Assembly (NCBI RefSeq): GCF_001975665.1
Contig: NZ_CP019419.1
Coordinates: forward strand, 682,001 to 746,000
Source: Polaribacter reichenbachii
GTDB taxonomy: Bacteria; Bacteroidota; Bacteroidia; Flavobacteriales; Flavobacteriaceae
Direction of reading: 5' to 3'
Length of the DNA: 64,000 nucleotides
This document shows positions 51,936-61,637 of this stretch, one piece after another; position 1 is the stretch's first letter, and each line of letters starts with the position of its first letter. The translations under genes and the position numbers were made by a program. Under the pieces are notes generated by a model, which worked only from the letters and a program-made list of their open reading frames with translations, was not told the DNA's origin and did no database searches.

Positions 51936-54428
51936 CTAAAAATTAGCCATAAAAGAAACTGATAAATTTCTACCTGGTGATGAAACTCCAGAAGCAAATT
52001 CTATATAATGCTCATCAAAAATATTATCTAATCTGGCTTGTACAGAAATATTATTATTTACATCATAACTGCCATTTACACCAAAAATCATCCAGCTTGG
52101 TGCGCCATAATAAATATCTTCATCATTAGTTGCATTTACATCTACAACTGGTGTTAAATCGTGATTATCTATGCCTTCTGTAAAATTAAAATCTTCAATA
52201 TCTTTTTTACTATTAAATCGAAACTCTGCACCCAAAGCTATTTTATCTTTTCTGTAATTCAACTCAAACTGACCAAATAAAGGCGGAATTGAAGACATTG
52301 GTTCTTCAGTATCGTAAGTTCTTCCTTTTGTATAAGTAATAAAACCAGATGTATTTATTACATCAGAAATCTTACCTAAATAATTAACAGTATATCCTAA
52401 AATATAGGCATTCCCTTTATTCTGATTGTTCACAGCATTACCAAACTCACCATCAAATTCAACTTGTTTTACACTACCATCATCATTCAAAACATAATCT
52501 CTCTGAATATAATTATCTAATAAAGTATAATAAATGTTTGCGCCTAATCTAAACTTTCTTTTATTAAAATATTTCTGAATACCAATTTCAGAACTGTAAG
52601 CATATTCTGGTTTAACATCAAAATTAGGTACAGTAACATTACCAGATTTTTCACGTACTCTTGCGACATCATCTATATTAGGTGAACGAAAACCTGATGA
52701 TAAAACTCCATTTAGCTGCCAATTTCTATTCGGTTTATAAGCGTAACCCAAAGTAGCTGTTACTGCAGAATTATTAGTGCTAACAGTAGTTGTTGGCAAG
52801 TCTAAAAAAGTTTCATCTATCCATTTTGCTTTTAAATGTGTGTTTGTAAAACGTATACCCGAATTTAGGGTAGATTTACTATTTACATCTTGTCTGTAGT
52901 CTAAATAAACAGCAGAACTAAGGTAATTACTTCCACCATCTGCATAACGCGATTGCACTTTAAAATCATTAGAAAAACCGTTGATTTCACCTTTTTCGAT
53001 ATTTAAAGTTTTTCCATAAGAATTAGATTCTAAATCATTGTGTGCAACTTCAAAACCATAAGAAAGAATTCTAGTTTTATCAACATCAATTGGTACAGAA
53101 AAATCTCCATTAACACTAAAAACATTAACCCTTTCTTCTCTATAAGAACGATCTAAACTTCCAAATTTTCTTTGGATTCTACTTTCTTTAATATTTTGAT
53201 AAGCAGTTGTAATTGAACCGCTTTCTAACCATTTTTTATTCGGATTTATTAAAAGTTGAGATGAAATTAACAACCTATTTTGAGGTCCATAATACCATTC
53301 TGCAAACTTTAAAGAAGATACATCTGTAGCATCTGTTATCTCCATTAATCTATCAAATCTTTGAATATCTGATGATGTAGAATATTGTAAATTTACTTTT
53401 AAATCGGTATTTTTAGACAAAGGAACAAAGAATTTCTGCAACACATCTGTTTGATTATAACCCGTATTTTTTAATCTACTGGAATCTGAATTTAATGTAG
53501 GGTTTTCTGCATAATTACCATTTACGTTTTCCGAATAATAAAAGACTTTTCCCCAATTTTCGAAACCATAATTTCTATTTGTACCTGCTTTTAAGTCACC
53601 AAAATCTGAATAAGAAACACTTGTAAACGATGCCCAATTACTAAAGCTAACCTCTGCAGAAACATTGGTAGTTACTTCTTGGTTTACAGAAGAATATCTA
53701 GAAAATAATTGACTATTCACTTTTGTTTCTTCGGATAATTTTGGCGTTTTTGTGTAATAATGAATAACACCACCCAAAGCATCAGAACCATACATTACTG
53801 AAGAGGGCCCAAAAACAACCTCAGTTTTATCTAATAAATTTGGTGATAATGTAATTGAGTTTTGTAAATGTCCTTTTCTGTAAATTGCGTTGTTCATTCT
53901 AACGCCATCTACTACCAATAAAACACGATTCGACTCCATACCACGAATTACAGGGCTACCACCACCAAATTGAGATTTTTGTATTTTGATACCTGGAATT
54001 GTCGCTAATAAATCTGCTGATGTTTGAGGCGATATTTTTTGAATATCTTTGGTAGAAAGCACAGCAATTTGTTCTGCTATTCTTTTTTGTTTTTCTTCTT
54101 TTTTAAAGGATGAAATTACAACTTCGTCTAACTCCTCTGATTCTTTAGTTAGATTTATAATAAAATTTTGCTGCCTTAATTTATACTTTTTAATTTTAAA
54201 AATAGCATAAGATATGTGAGAAAAATAGATAATTTCATTTTCTTTTATTGATGAAATATCTGTAAAACCATTATTATCTGTGGTTAAACTTACTGTATTT
54301 TTTGCATTAAAAACATTTACGTTTTTAACAACTTTACCTGTTTCTTTATCAAAAATCTTCACTTTTTGTGCAAAAGAAATACTACTAATACATAAAAAAA
54401 TAACAAAAATATATAGTTGCTTCATCAT
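51936..54428 (-). CDS. TonB-dependent receptor, hemoglobin/haem type
   Basis: 830 aa outer-membrane receptor. Signal peptide ending SFAQ, a short N-terminal carboxypeptidase-regulatory-like domain (about 22-92), plug with SADLLATIPGIKIQKSQFGG, GSPVIRGMESNRVLLVVDG and NNAIYRKGHLQNSITLSPN, and barrel ending in FMANF. The plug text is of the hemoglobin/haem receptor class (HmuR-like), though the ligand may differ. Adjoins recO, overlapping by one base, so it may share a transcript with porZ and recO. Confidence 0.88.
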   Translation of the reverse strand: MMKQLYIFVIFLCISSISFAQKVKIFDKETGKVVKNVNVFNAKNTVSLTTDNNGFTDISSIKENEIIYFSHISYAIFKIKKYKLRQQNFIINLTKESEELDEVVISSFKKEEKQKRIAEQIAVLSTKDIQKISPQTSADLLATIPGIKIQKSQFGGGSPVIRGMESNRVLLVVDGVRMNNAIYRKGHLQNSITLSPNLLDKTEVVFGPSSVMYGSDALGGVIHYYTKTPKLSEETKVNSQLFSRYSSVNQEVTTNVSAEVSFSNWASFTSVSYSDFGDLKAGTNRNYGFENWGKVFYYSENVNGNYAENPTLNSDSSRLKNTGYNQTDVLQKFFVPLSKNTDLKVNLQYSTSSDIQRFDRLMEITDATDVSSLKFAEWYYGPQNRLLISSQLLINPNKKWLESGSITTAYQNIKESRIQRKFGSLDRSYREERVNVFSVNGDFSVPIDVDKTRILSYGFEVAHNDLESNSYGKTLNIEKGEINGFSNDFKVQSRYADGGSNYLSSAVYLDYRQDVNSKSTLNSGIRFTNTHLKAKWIDETFLDLPTTTVSTNNSAVTATLGYAYKPNRNWQLNGVLSSGFRSPNIDDVARVREKSGNVTVPNFDVKPEYAYSSEIGIQKYFNKRKFRLGANIYYTLLDNYIQRDYVLNDDGSVKQVEFDGEFGNAVNNQNKGNAYILGYTVNYLGKISDVINTSGFITYTKGRTYDTEEPMSSIPPLFGQFELNYRKDKIALGAEFRFNSKKDIEDFNFTEGIDNHDLTPVVDVNATNDEDIYYGAPSWMIFGVNGSYDVNNNISVQARLDNIFDEHYIEFASGVSSPGRNLSVSFMANF

Positions 54429-55150
54429 TAACTAAAAACGGTTTCTAAAACTTGTAAAGATTTTGGTTCTCTAAAACTGCCCAAATGTAATTTAAAATAC
54501 TTAATAATCATTTGTAATACCAATTGTCTTTCATCTTTGCTGTAAGACACGTTTTCTATACCATCAAAATTTATGCCTAACAGTTTTTTAAATTGATAAA
54601 AATCGTTTTTATGAATCACATTTTTATCTTGAATATTATTAGAAAAATTTCCTTCTAAAATATTAAAGCCAATCTTCTCTTTTTGAGACATATCTGGGTA
54701 AAATCCTAAAAAACCAGTTAAATTTAATAAAAATAACAAATGAAAATTTGCAACCTTATCATGCACATCAAACCAAATAAAAGCAGTTTCTAAATAACTA
54801 TACAATGTTTTATTCTGTTCTTCTTCTTGTATAGAACTAGTTAAAATTTCAGATAAAAAAAACACAACAGATTGCTTTATAATATCTGTATGTATTGTTT
54901 TATAAGGATTTATTACTTGTACATCTTTAATAGAATTTAGAGTGTTTTTGTTATTATGATTAGCAACAATTTTTAATTGTGTAAGTGGCTGAAAGTAAGC
55001 GGCTTTTACACCTTTCTTTTTTGGCTTAAGAACACCTCTAATTAAATAGGTTTTTACACCATCTTCTTCTGTATAACATTTTACAATTAAGCTAGTATCA
55101 CCATATTTCAATGAACTTAGCACAATTGCTTTAGTAGTTACAACAGCCAT
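54428..55150 (-). CDS. recO: DNA repair protein RecO
   Basis: 240 aa recombination mediator that helps load RecA with RecF/RecR at gaps. N-terminal OB-fold shows KAIVLSSLKYGDTSLIVKCY and TEEDGVKTYLIRGVLKPKKK; the helical C-terminal part follows. Length is typical. It lies between the haem receptor and porZ with one-base overlaps on both sides, the recO-porZ adjacency common in flavobacteria. Confidence 0.92.
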   Translation of the reverse strand: MAVVTTKAIVLSSLKYGDTSLIVKCYTEEDGVKTYLIRGVLKPKKKGVKAAYFQPLTQLKIVANHNNKNTLNSIKDVQVINPYKTIHTDIIKQSVVFFLSEILTSSIQEEEQNKTLYSYLETAFIWFDVHDKVANFHLLFLLNLTGFLGFYPDMSQKEKIGFNILEGNFSNNIQDKNVIHKNDFYQFKKLLGINFDGIENVSYSKDERQLVLQMIIKYFKLHLGSFREPKSLQVLETVFS

Positions 55151-57483
55151 TAATTTACAATTGCAATTTTTGCAGTAGCTGTTTCTGTAGCATCATCATT
55201 AGATAATAAAACAATATAAATGCCAGATGCTACTTTTTTACCAGCTAAATTTTTCTTGTTCCACACTACTTTACCACCTTGTAATTCTTGACCTTCTACA
55301 ACATTGGTTTCGTAAACTAAATAACCTGACACATCTAATATTTTTACATTTGTTCCTTTTGGTAAATGGGTTCCATTTCTACCATCTATTGTTATAGTTT
55401 CGTGAGTTTTTAAAGCAGGGTTTGGATACGCATAAACCTCAGCTAATTCATCACCAAAAGGGGCAACATTACTGTTGTAAGCTACTATACCTTTATCAGT
55501 AGCAAAATAGACTTTACCTGTACTATCATCTACTCTAATTTTTAAAATTCTGTTTGATGGCAAAGGTGAATTTTCTGTGCTAAAGTTTGCTAGCGTAGTT
55601 TGTCCAGAAGGATTTGTATATAAAACTCCTCCATTATCTGTACCAAACCATTTATTATCTGCACCATCTACAAAAATGCTATTTATCCTCTGGTCTCCTA
55701 ATAAACGTTCTCCAACTCCATTTTCTTCAATAATTACAGGTTCTGCATTTAAAATATCTGCATCAAAAACATTAGATGCATTTCTAAAAACAACCATTCC
55801 AGATCTTGTGCCCAACCAAACTCTTCCGCTTTTATCAACTGCAACTGTTAACACATCTGTGTCTGGTAAATTCCCTAAATTTTCAGTGGCAATTAAAGCT
55901 CTTTTTCTATTTCCAGTTTCGTTGTACGCGTAAACTCCATTTCTTCTTGTTCCCATCCAAACAGTATTACTGTTATCTATTACAATTTCACTTAGACCTA
56001 ATTGTTCTGGAATAGTTTTTAAAGAACTTAAATCGTAACTACTCCAAACACCAGAAGAAGATAGTTTTTTTAACTCTTCATTAAAACTAATACTAGCCAC
56101 CCATAAATTTCCTTGATTATCGACATTAGTTCCTGTTATTCTTATTGAAATATTATTTGGGTTGTTAAATTCTACATCTTCTATTGTGCTATTTAAATGA
56201 TTGTAAAAAGTTTTAATATTATCATTTTCTACAACTAACAACCCTCCCGTTGAAACACTATTAATATTTGTAGTAGTTCCAAGTGAACTTATAAAAACTT
56301 TATTATCTGAAAACGGATCTATAGTTACGTAGTTTAAATCTGTTACAGGAAAGTTTGGATCAAATTGGGTGTTAATCCATTTTTCTCCATCATAATGACT
56401 AAATCCTTTTTTCCTAAATAAAGAGCCATAATAAGAGTTATACCCTCCAAAAACTACCCAAAGATTATTGTTTTTTACATCGATTGAAAACACATCATTT
56501 GCTAATGGTCCTTCTGGGTGAATTTCTTCATAAGTTGTATTTTGACTTATACTTGACTTTAAAATTCCAAATTCTTTTGTAGCTAAATAAACATTATTAT
56601 TATTATCAAAAAAAGTATTTGCGAGTGTGAAATCAAAATCTTGATTTATTGTGAATTCTACAATTTGATTTAACGAATTATTTAAAACAATAGCTTTTTT
56701 GTTTAAAGAAACAGCAAGGTTTATGTTTGACGATTTAAGGTTGATAATAGGTTCAAAAAAATCTCTTATTTCTACTAAAGAATTTGTGTCTACCTGAAAT
56801 AATTTATTATTTTCAGAAGCATAAATTTGGTTATTAAATAAAGTAATATTTAAAAAATCTCTTCCTGCATATTCTTGTTGCCAATTATTAAAATCAATTA
56901 ATAAATCACTATTTGCATCAGCTATAAAAATACCATCTTCTGTAGCTGCATATATTCTATCATCAACAATAATTGTTTCATTTACCCTAAGAGATGTTGA
57001 ACTATTTCCAATAAAAAAAGTATCGCCAAACTCTAATTTTTCAATATTATACTCTACAATTGCAAATGGAGTTGACAAATATAAAGTGTTACCATATTCT
57101 GAAATATGATTGATACTTTTTTCTCCTGATTGATTAAAATTTATAATGTCTGATGAAATAGTAATTGTACCATCTTCATCAATAACTTCAACCAAACCAT
57201 TTTGATAACCTATTACTAATCTCTTAAATGTTTCGTTAAAATAAATGGATGAAGTTGTTTCTCCAGACAAGCCTTGTATTGATGAAAATTTTTCAATTTC
57301 TGATGTGCTTTCATCAAAAGTAAAAACTGCATTATCTACTAAAGCATAAATAATATTATCAGCTTTTACAAAATCCTTTACATTATTGTAAGAGTAAAAA
57401 TCCTCCCAAGAATTGCTATAATCAATCTGAGAAAAAGTTACAAAATTGATGCAAAAAAGAAATAGAAAAAATTTTTTCTTCAT
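55150..57483 (-). CDS. porZ: PorZ-like type IX secretion accessory protein
   Basis: 777 aa exported protein with signal peptide 1-18. The body is two beta-propeller-like blocks with repeated segments (VWMGTRRNGVYAYNE, VWLGTRSGMVVFRN, KWFGTDNGGVLYTNP), and the C-terminus (about 690-777) is a type IX sorting-signal-like domain (YPNPALKTHETITI, VNVKILDVSGYLVYETNV-like, ASGIYIVLL). PorZ is the cell-surface part of the T9SS attachment complex that delivers anionic LPS to PorU. Its neighbourhood with recO supports this. TATCTTTG (57503-57510) gives the likely promoter. Other propeller proteins of two-component type are the main alternative. Confidence 0.8.
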   Translation of the reverse strand: MKKKFFLFLFCINFVTFSQIDYSNSWEDFYSYNNVKDFVKADNIIYALVDNAVFTFDESTSEIEKFSSIQGLSGETTSSIYFNETFKRLVIGYQNGLVEVIDEDGTITISSDIINFNQSGEKSINHISEYGNTLYLSTPFAIVEYNIEKLEFGDTFFIGNSSTSLRVNETIIVDDRIYAATEDGIFIADANSDLLIDFNNWQQEYAGRDFLNITLFNNQIYASENNKLFQVDTNSLVEIRDFFEPIINLKSSNINLAVSLNKKAIVLNNSLNQIVEFTINQDFDFTLANTFFDNNNNVYLATKEFGILKSSISQNTTYEEIHPEGPLANDVFSIDVKNNNLWVVFGGYNSYYGSLFRKKGFSHYDGEKWINTQFDPNFPVTDLNYVTIDPFSDNKVFISSLGTTTNINSVSTGGLLVVENDNIKTFYNHLNSTIEDVEFNNPNNISIRITGTNVDNQGNLWVASISFNEELKKLSSSGVWSSYDLSSLKTIPEQLGLSEIVIDNSNTVWMGTRRNGVYAYNETGNRKRALIATENLGNLPDTDVLTVAVDKSGRVWLGTRSGMVVFRNASNVFDADILNAEPVIIEENGVGERLLGDQRINSIFVDGADNKWFGTDNGGVLYTNPSGQTTLANFSTENSPLPSNRILKIRVDDSTGKVYFATDKGIVAYNSNVAPFGDELAEVYAYPNPALKTHETITIDGRNGTHLPKGTNVKILDVSGYLVYETNVVEGQELQGGKVVWNKKNLAGKKVASGIYIVLLSNDDATETATAKIAIVN

Positions 57484-57615
57484 AAAAAAACATTAATATT
57501 ATCAAAGATATTTAAACAAAGTTAACTAGTAACATTTTTTAAAAAAAATACATCTTAGTATTTACTTTATTTTTACATTTAAAACTTAGATTTACAATCT
57601 AATAAACTTAAAAAT

Positions 57616-58596
57616 ATGAGAATTATTACATTAGATGACTTTATAGATACTTATTTTAAAATAATTCAAAGAGGAAGTGGTTTTATCTTATCTAAATTTA
57701 CTTTTAACAACGAAAAAAGAACAAAAAGTGCTTTTGATAACACCTCTTTCATTTCTTCTTATTTTTGGAATATTCCAAAAGTTTTAGAACGTTGGAATAT
57801 TTTAATTACTGGAGATAAAAACAAAAATTATTTAGATTTTTTAGTTGAAGATTTCTTAAAAGAAAAATCGGATTTAAAACTTCTTTCTTTAGGTTCTGGG
57901 ATTTGTAATAGAGAAATAGAATTAGCAGAAAACAAGACTATTTTTAAAGAAATTGTCTGTGTAGATATCGCTGAAAATTTGCTGCAAATTGCTGCTAAAA
58001 ATGCAAAAGAAAAAAATATTACCAACATAAAATTTATTCAAAAAAATATTGATGATTTTGATTTTAAAGAAAATGATTTTGATATTATTTTCTTTAAATC
58101 TTCATTACATCATTTTGAAAATATTGACCTCTTTTTATCAAAAAAAATAAAACATACTTTAAAACCCAATGGTTTATTAATAATTAATGAGTTTGTTGGT
58201 GCAACTAGACATCAATTTTCACCTATACAAATAAATGCTATAAACAAAGCTATATCTTCAATACCCAAAAAATTTAGAGTTAGATTTAAAAGTAAGTTTT
58301 ATAAAAACAAATATAGAGGAGTTGGTATACTTAGAATGATTATTGCAGACCCTTCAGAATGTATAGATTCTGAAAGTATAATGCCTTCAATACATAAACA
58401 CTACAAAACCATTGTAGAAAAACCTTACGGAGGTAACTTACTAATGAGTGCTTTAAGAGATATTTCTCATCATTTTTTTGAACTTAACGAAGAAAAAGAA
58501 ACTATATTAAATCAGCTTTTTTTACTTGAAGACAAATATTTAGAAACAAATGCTTCTGATTTTGTTTTTGGAATTTATGAAAATAAAAAAAACTAG
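57616..58596 (+). CDS. class I SAM-dependent methyltransferase
   Basis: 326 aa methyltransferase. SAM site: motif I LLSLGSGICNREIELAE (about 93-109), VCVDIAENLLQIAAKNA, motif IV-like FDIIFFKSSLHHFENIDLF. N-terminal 80 residues are lineage-specific and helical. Substrate not evident. Nine bases separate it from the CYTH protein downstream; the two may be co-transcribed. Confidence 0.75.
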   Translation: MRIITLDDFIDTYFKIIQRGSGFILSKFTFNNEKRTKSAFDNTSFISSYFWNIPKVLERWNILITGDKNKNYLDFLVEDFLKEKSDLKLLSLGSGICNREIELAENKTIFKEIVCVDIAENLLQIAAKNAKEKNITNIKFIQKNIDDFDFKENDFDIIFFKSSLHHFENIDLFLSKKIKHTLKPNGLLIINEFVGATRHQFSPIQINAINKAISSIPKKFRVRFKSKFYKNKYRGVGILRMIIADPSECIDSESIMPSIHKHYKTIVEKPYGGNLLMSALRDISHHFFELNEEKETILNQLFLLEDKYLETNASDFVFGIYENKKN

Positions 58597-58604
58597 AGAT
58601 TTTT

Positions 58605-59075
58605 ATGAGTTTAGAAATAGAAAGAAAATTTTTGGTGGTAAATGATGATTTTAAATCGGAAGCCTATCAAAAAAAAACAATAAAACAAGGGTATTTAAAT
58701 TCTGATAAAAACAGAACTGTTAGGGTTAGAATTGCTGATAACAAAGCATTTTTAACCATAAAAGGCAAAACCAATCTATCTGGAACTACACGTTTTGAGT
58801 GGGAAAAGGAAATTGATAAAAAAGAAGCTGAAGAGTTACTATTGTTATGCGAACCTTCTATTATTGATAAAACTCGTTTTTTAGTAAAAAGTGATCATCA
58901 TACTTATGAAATTGATGAGTTTTATGGTGATAATAATGGTTTAATTGTTGCCGAAATTGAATTAAATTCAGAAAATGAGTCTTTTAAAAAACCAAATTGG
59001 TTAGGCAAAGAAGTTACAGGTAATGTAAAATATTACAATTCTAGTATCAGTAAAAATCCTTTTAAAAATTGGTAA
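58605..59075 (+). CDS. CYTH domain protein (triphosphate tunnel metalloenzyme)
   Basis: 156 aa protein of the CYTH fold. The hallmark ExExK is MSLEIERKFLV (residues 4-8: EIERK). Further conserved: VRVRIADNKAFLTIKGK, FEWEKEI and IDEFYGDNNGLIVAEIEL, the usual eight-strand tunnel pattern. Such enzymes hydrolyse inorganic triphosphate or related compounds; class IV adenylate cyclase activity is less likely. It ends directly at the stop of the convergent haemolysin III gene with no gap. Confidence 0.9.
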   Translation: MSLEIERKFLVVNDDFKSEAYQKKTIKQGYLNSDKNRTVRVRIADNKAFLTIKGKTNLSGTTRFEWEKEIDKKEAEELLLLCEPSIIDKTRFLVKSDHHTYEIDEFYGDNNGLIVAEIELNSENESFKKPNWLGKEVTGNVKYYNSSISKNPFKNW

Positions 59076-59714
59076 CTATAAATTGTAAATACCTAAAAAA
59101 TGACTAAAACTACCTAACAACACAAAAAAATGAAAAATTGCGTGGTTGTATGGTATTTTTTTAATGGAATACAAAATTGCACCTACTGAATAAAACACAC
59201 CTCCTGTAACTAAATATTGAAAATTTTCTGCAGAAATACTACTCATTAATGGCTTAATAAAAAACATTACTTGCCATCCCATAAGCAAATACATTGCTGT
59301 AGAAATTTTATCGAATCTGCCTGTAAAGAATAGTTTTAAGATGATACCAGTTAATGCAAAAAGCCAAACAAACAGAAACATATACCAACCTAATTCAGAA
59401 TCTAAACCCACCAAACAAAAAGGCGAATAACTACCAGCAATTAAAACATAAATAGCTGCGTGATCAAAAATATTTAATCGTCTTCTTTTCTTCGGATTTT
59501 TTGCTGCGTGATAAAAAGTAGAAGCCGCATACAAAATAATCATACTTAAACCATAAATAATAAAACTACTCGGTTTCCAAAAACCATCGAAACTCATTGA
59601 TTTTATTACTAAAAAAGGAAAAGAAATTGCACTTAAAACCAAGCCAAAGCCATGAGAAATTACATTTAATTTCTCTTCTTTAGTACTATATTGGTGATTT
59701 AAACTCTCGCTCAT
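59076..59714 (-). CDS. haemolysin III / PAQR family membrane protein
   Basis: 212 aa integral membrane protein with seven hydrophobic segments. Family features: EEKLNVISHGFGLVLSA near the start (the His), ASTFYHAAKNPKKRRRLNIFDHAAIYVLIAGSY in the centre, and the C-terminal His residues HAIFHFFVLLGSFSHFLGIY. These His/Asp residues form a metal site in PAQR proteins. The start overlaps the acyltransferase gene by 29 nt, so both are on one transcript. Confidence 0.9.
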   Translation of the reverse strand: MSESLNHQYSTKEEKLNVISHGFGLVLSAISFPFLVIKSMSFDGFWKPSSFIIYGLSMIILYAASTFYHAAKNPKKRRRLNIFDHAAIYVLIAGSYSPFCLVGLDSELGWYMFLFVWLFALTGIILKLFFTGRFDKISTAMYLLMGWQVMFFIKPLMSSISAENFQYLVTGGVFYSVGAILYSIKKIPYNHAIFHFFVLLGSFSHFLGIYNL

Positions 59715-60477
59715 TATTAGGTCTATTTGTATCTTTCATAAACTTTTTATCGTTTATCAAATCATTATACATTAAATTAAAAGTTTGCACTTTTAAACTT
59801 TCTATATCTTTTTTTTCTAAACCTTTCGTTTCAATAAATTTATGTTGATGAATTCTAAAAACGCCAGGACCTCCTTTAAAAAAATCCCAAGAAAAAAGAC
59901 GCTTACAATCGAAATAAACTTGTGGTACTATTGGTATTTCAAATTCTATTGCCAAACTAAAAGCACCTTTTTTAAAAGGGGCTAGTACAATATTTTCTGT
60001 TGGCACTAATCCTTCAGGAAAAATTGCCATACTTACTCCGTTTTGCAATTTCTTTTTAGCTAATTCAAATACTTTTTTTCTACTTTTTACATCACTTCTA
60101 TCTACCATAATAACGACTTTTTTATAAAAAAAACCAAAAATCGGTATCTTTACAAACTCTTTTTTTCCTACAAAAACAATAGGATTTTTACTCAAAACCA
60201 CTAATACAAAAGGATCCATTAACGAAGTATGATTAGGGCAGAACATATAACTTTTATCGCTTTCAATAACTTGATCATTTTGTATTTTAAGACGAAAACC
60301 CATTCCGAAAATTAATACTTTAGACCAAATTCTAATCATTTTCCAAAAAGTAGGATAATAAAATTCTTTTGCAGTTAAAACCAACAAAAAAGGGAGCATC
60401 AATAAAATTGTAATTACCATTAAAATGTAAAACCAAGCTCGCCAAATTAACAGAAAAGGTATTTTTAAATACTTCAT
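59686..60477 (-). CDS. lysophospholipid acyltransferase (PlsC-like)
   Basis: About 263 aa membrane-associated acyltransferase making phosphatidic acid or a related lipid. Catalytic HX4D is NHTSLMDPF, and the second motif block is AIFPEGLVPTENI. An N-terminal helix (LIWRAWFYILMVITILLMLPFLL) anchors it. The start is taken as ATG 60477 (MKYLKIPF) rather than 60486, because a TATTTTTG box (60484-60491) overlaps the upstream ATG, so the mRNA would begin near 60478. Confidence 0.87.
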   Translation of the reverse strand: MKYLKIPFLLIWRAWFYILMVITILLMLPFLLVLTAKEFYYPTFWKMIRIWSKVLIFGMGFRLKIQNDQVIESDKSYMFCPNHTSLMDPFVLVVLSKNPIVFVGKKEFVKIPIFGFFYKKVVIMVDRSDVKSRKKVFELAKKKLQNGVSMAIFPEGLVPTENIVLAPFKKGAFSLAIEFEIPIVPQVYFDCKRLFSWDFFKGGPGVFRIHQHKFIETKGLEKKDIESLKVQTFNLMYNDLINDKKFMKDTNRPNNEREFKSPI

Positions 60478-60509
60478 AAACATCAAAAATACTAATATTC
60501 TTTTGTTTA

Positions 60510-60539
60510 TTGATTTTATAAATCAAAACCTTATTTTTG
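60510..60539 (+). promoter_or_regulatory. trpS promoter
   Basis: TTG (60510-60512), 19-bp spacer, TATTTTTG (60532-60539); ATG at 60601, so a leader of about 55 nt with a 6-bp hairpin at 60547-60569. Confidence 0.6.
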
Positions 60540-60600
60540 CGTGCTTAGAGTATTTTATTATAGTACTCTTTCTTAATTAGATTTTTAAATTTATAAGTAA

Positions 60601-61569
60601 ATGTCAAGAATTTTAACAGGTGTACAAAGTACAGGTACACCACATTTAGGGAATTTATTAGGTGCTATTTTACCTGCCATAGAAATGGCAAATAACCCAG
60701 AAAATGAATCTTTTATATTTATAGCAGATATGCATTCTTTAACTCAAATTAAAGATGGAGATTTATTAAGAGAAAACACTTACAGTGTTGCTGCTACTTG
60801 GCTGGCTTGTGGTTTAGATATTAACAGAACTATATTTTACAGACAAAGCGATATACCACAAGTAACAGAATTAACTTGGTATTTAAGCTGTTTTTTTCCT
60901 TATCAAAGGTTAACATTAGCACACGGTTTTAAAGACAAAGCTGATAGATTAAGTGATGTAAATTCAGGTTTATTCACCTACCCAATGTTAATGGCTGCTG
61001 ATATTTTATTGTATGATGCAGAAATTGTACCTGTAGGTAAAGACCAATTACAACATTTAGAAATGACACGAGATGTTGCTAATAGGTTTAACAATATTGT
61101 AGGCGAAACTTTAGTGGCTCCTGAAGCTAAAATACAAGAAAACACAAAATTAGTACCTGGTACTGATGGTGAAAAAATGAGTAAATCTAGAAACAATATT
61201 ATCAATATTTTCTTAGCAGATAAAAAACTAAGAAAACAAATAATGGGTATTAAAACAGATAGTAAGGGCTTAGAAGAACCAAAAGACCCAGATACTGATA
61301 ATGTTTTTGCTTTGTATAAATTATTAGCTTCTGATGAACAAATTGCTGAAATGAGAGCAAACTACGAAGGTGGAAATTATGGTTATGGACACGCAAAACA
61401 AGCTTTATATGAGTTAATTATTGATAAATTTGCAACCATAAGAGAACGTTACAATCATTTTATGGAAAACAAAAACGAAATTGATGACGCTTTAACTATT
61501 GGTGCTGAAAAAGCAACTTTAGTAGCTAACGATGTTTTAAAAAGAGTAAGAGAAAAAATAGGTTATTAA
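60601..61569 (+). CDS. trpS: tryptophanyl-tRNA synthetase
   Basis: 322 aa class I synthetase charging tRNA-Trp. HIGH-type motif at 12-18 (GTPHLGN) and KMSKS at 192-196 are intact, with the GKDQLQHLEMTRDVANRFN segment between. Length is normal for bacterial TrpS. TATTTTTG at 60532-60539 with a TTG 19 bp upstream is a convincing promoter. A 17-bp perfect terminator follows. The leader has a small hairpin (60547-60569) without recognisable T-box features. Confidence 0.96.
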   Translation: MSRILTGVQSTGTPHLGNLLGAILPAIEMANNPENESFIFIADMHSLTQIKDGDLLRENTYSVAATWLACGLDINRTIFYRQSDIPQVTELTWYLSCFFPYQRLTLAHGFKDKADRLSDVNSGLFTYPMLMAADILLYDAEIVPVGKDQLQHLEMTRDVANRFNNIVGETLVAPEAKIQENTKLVPGTDGEKMSKSRNNIINIFLADKKLRKQIMGIKTDSKGLEEPKDPDTDNVFALYKLLASDEQIAEMRANYEGGNYGYGHAKQALYELIIDKFATIRERYNHFMENKNEIDDALTIGAEKATLVANDVLKRVREKIGY

Positions 61570-61584
61570 AACCTAAAAATATTT

Positions 61585-61621
61585 CCATAAAAAATGCCGC
61601 TGAAAGCGGCATTTTTTATGG
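61585..61621. terminator. perfect 17-bp bidirectional terminator
   Basis: CCATAAAAAATGCCGCT and AGCGGCATTTTTTATGG pair perfectly with a GAA loop; A- and T-tracts inside the stem allow termination in both directions between trpS and the DUF4837 gene. Confidence 0.92.
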
Positions 61622-61637
61622 ATTATAACTATACAAA

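Noticed and set aside
57520..57535. GTTAACTAGTAAC before porZ as a fifth Crp/Fnr site
   Set aside because: The arms do not form the GTAAC-N4-GTTAC palindrome and the spacing to the porZ box (57503-57510) differs.
60547..60569. Leader hairpin of trpS as T-box or attenuator
   Set aside because: Six-base stem only, no specifier loop, T-box bulge or Trp-rich leader peptide.
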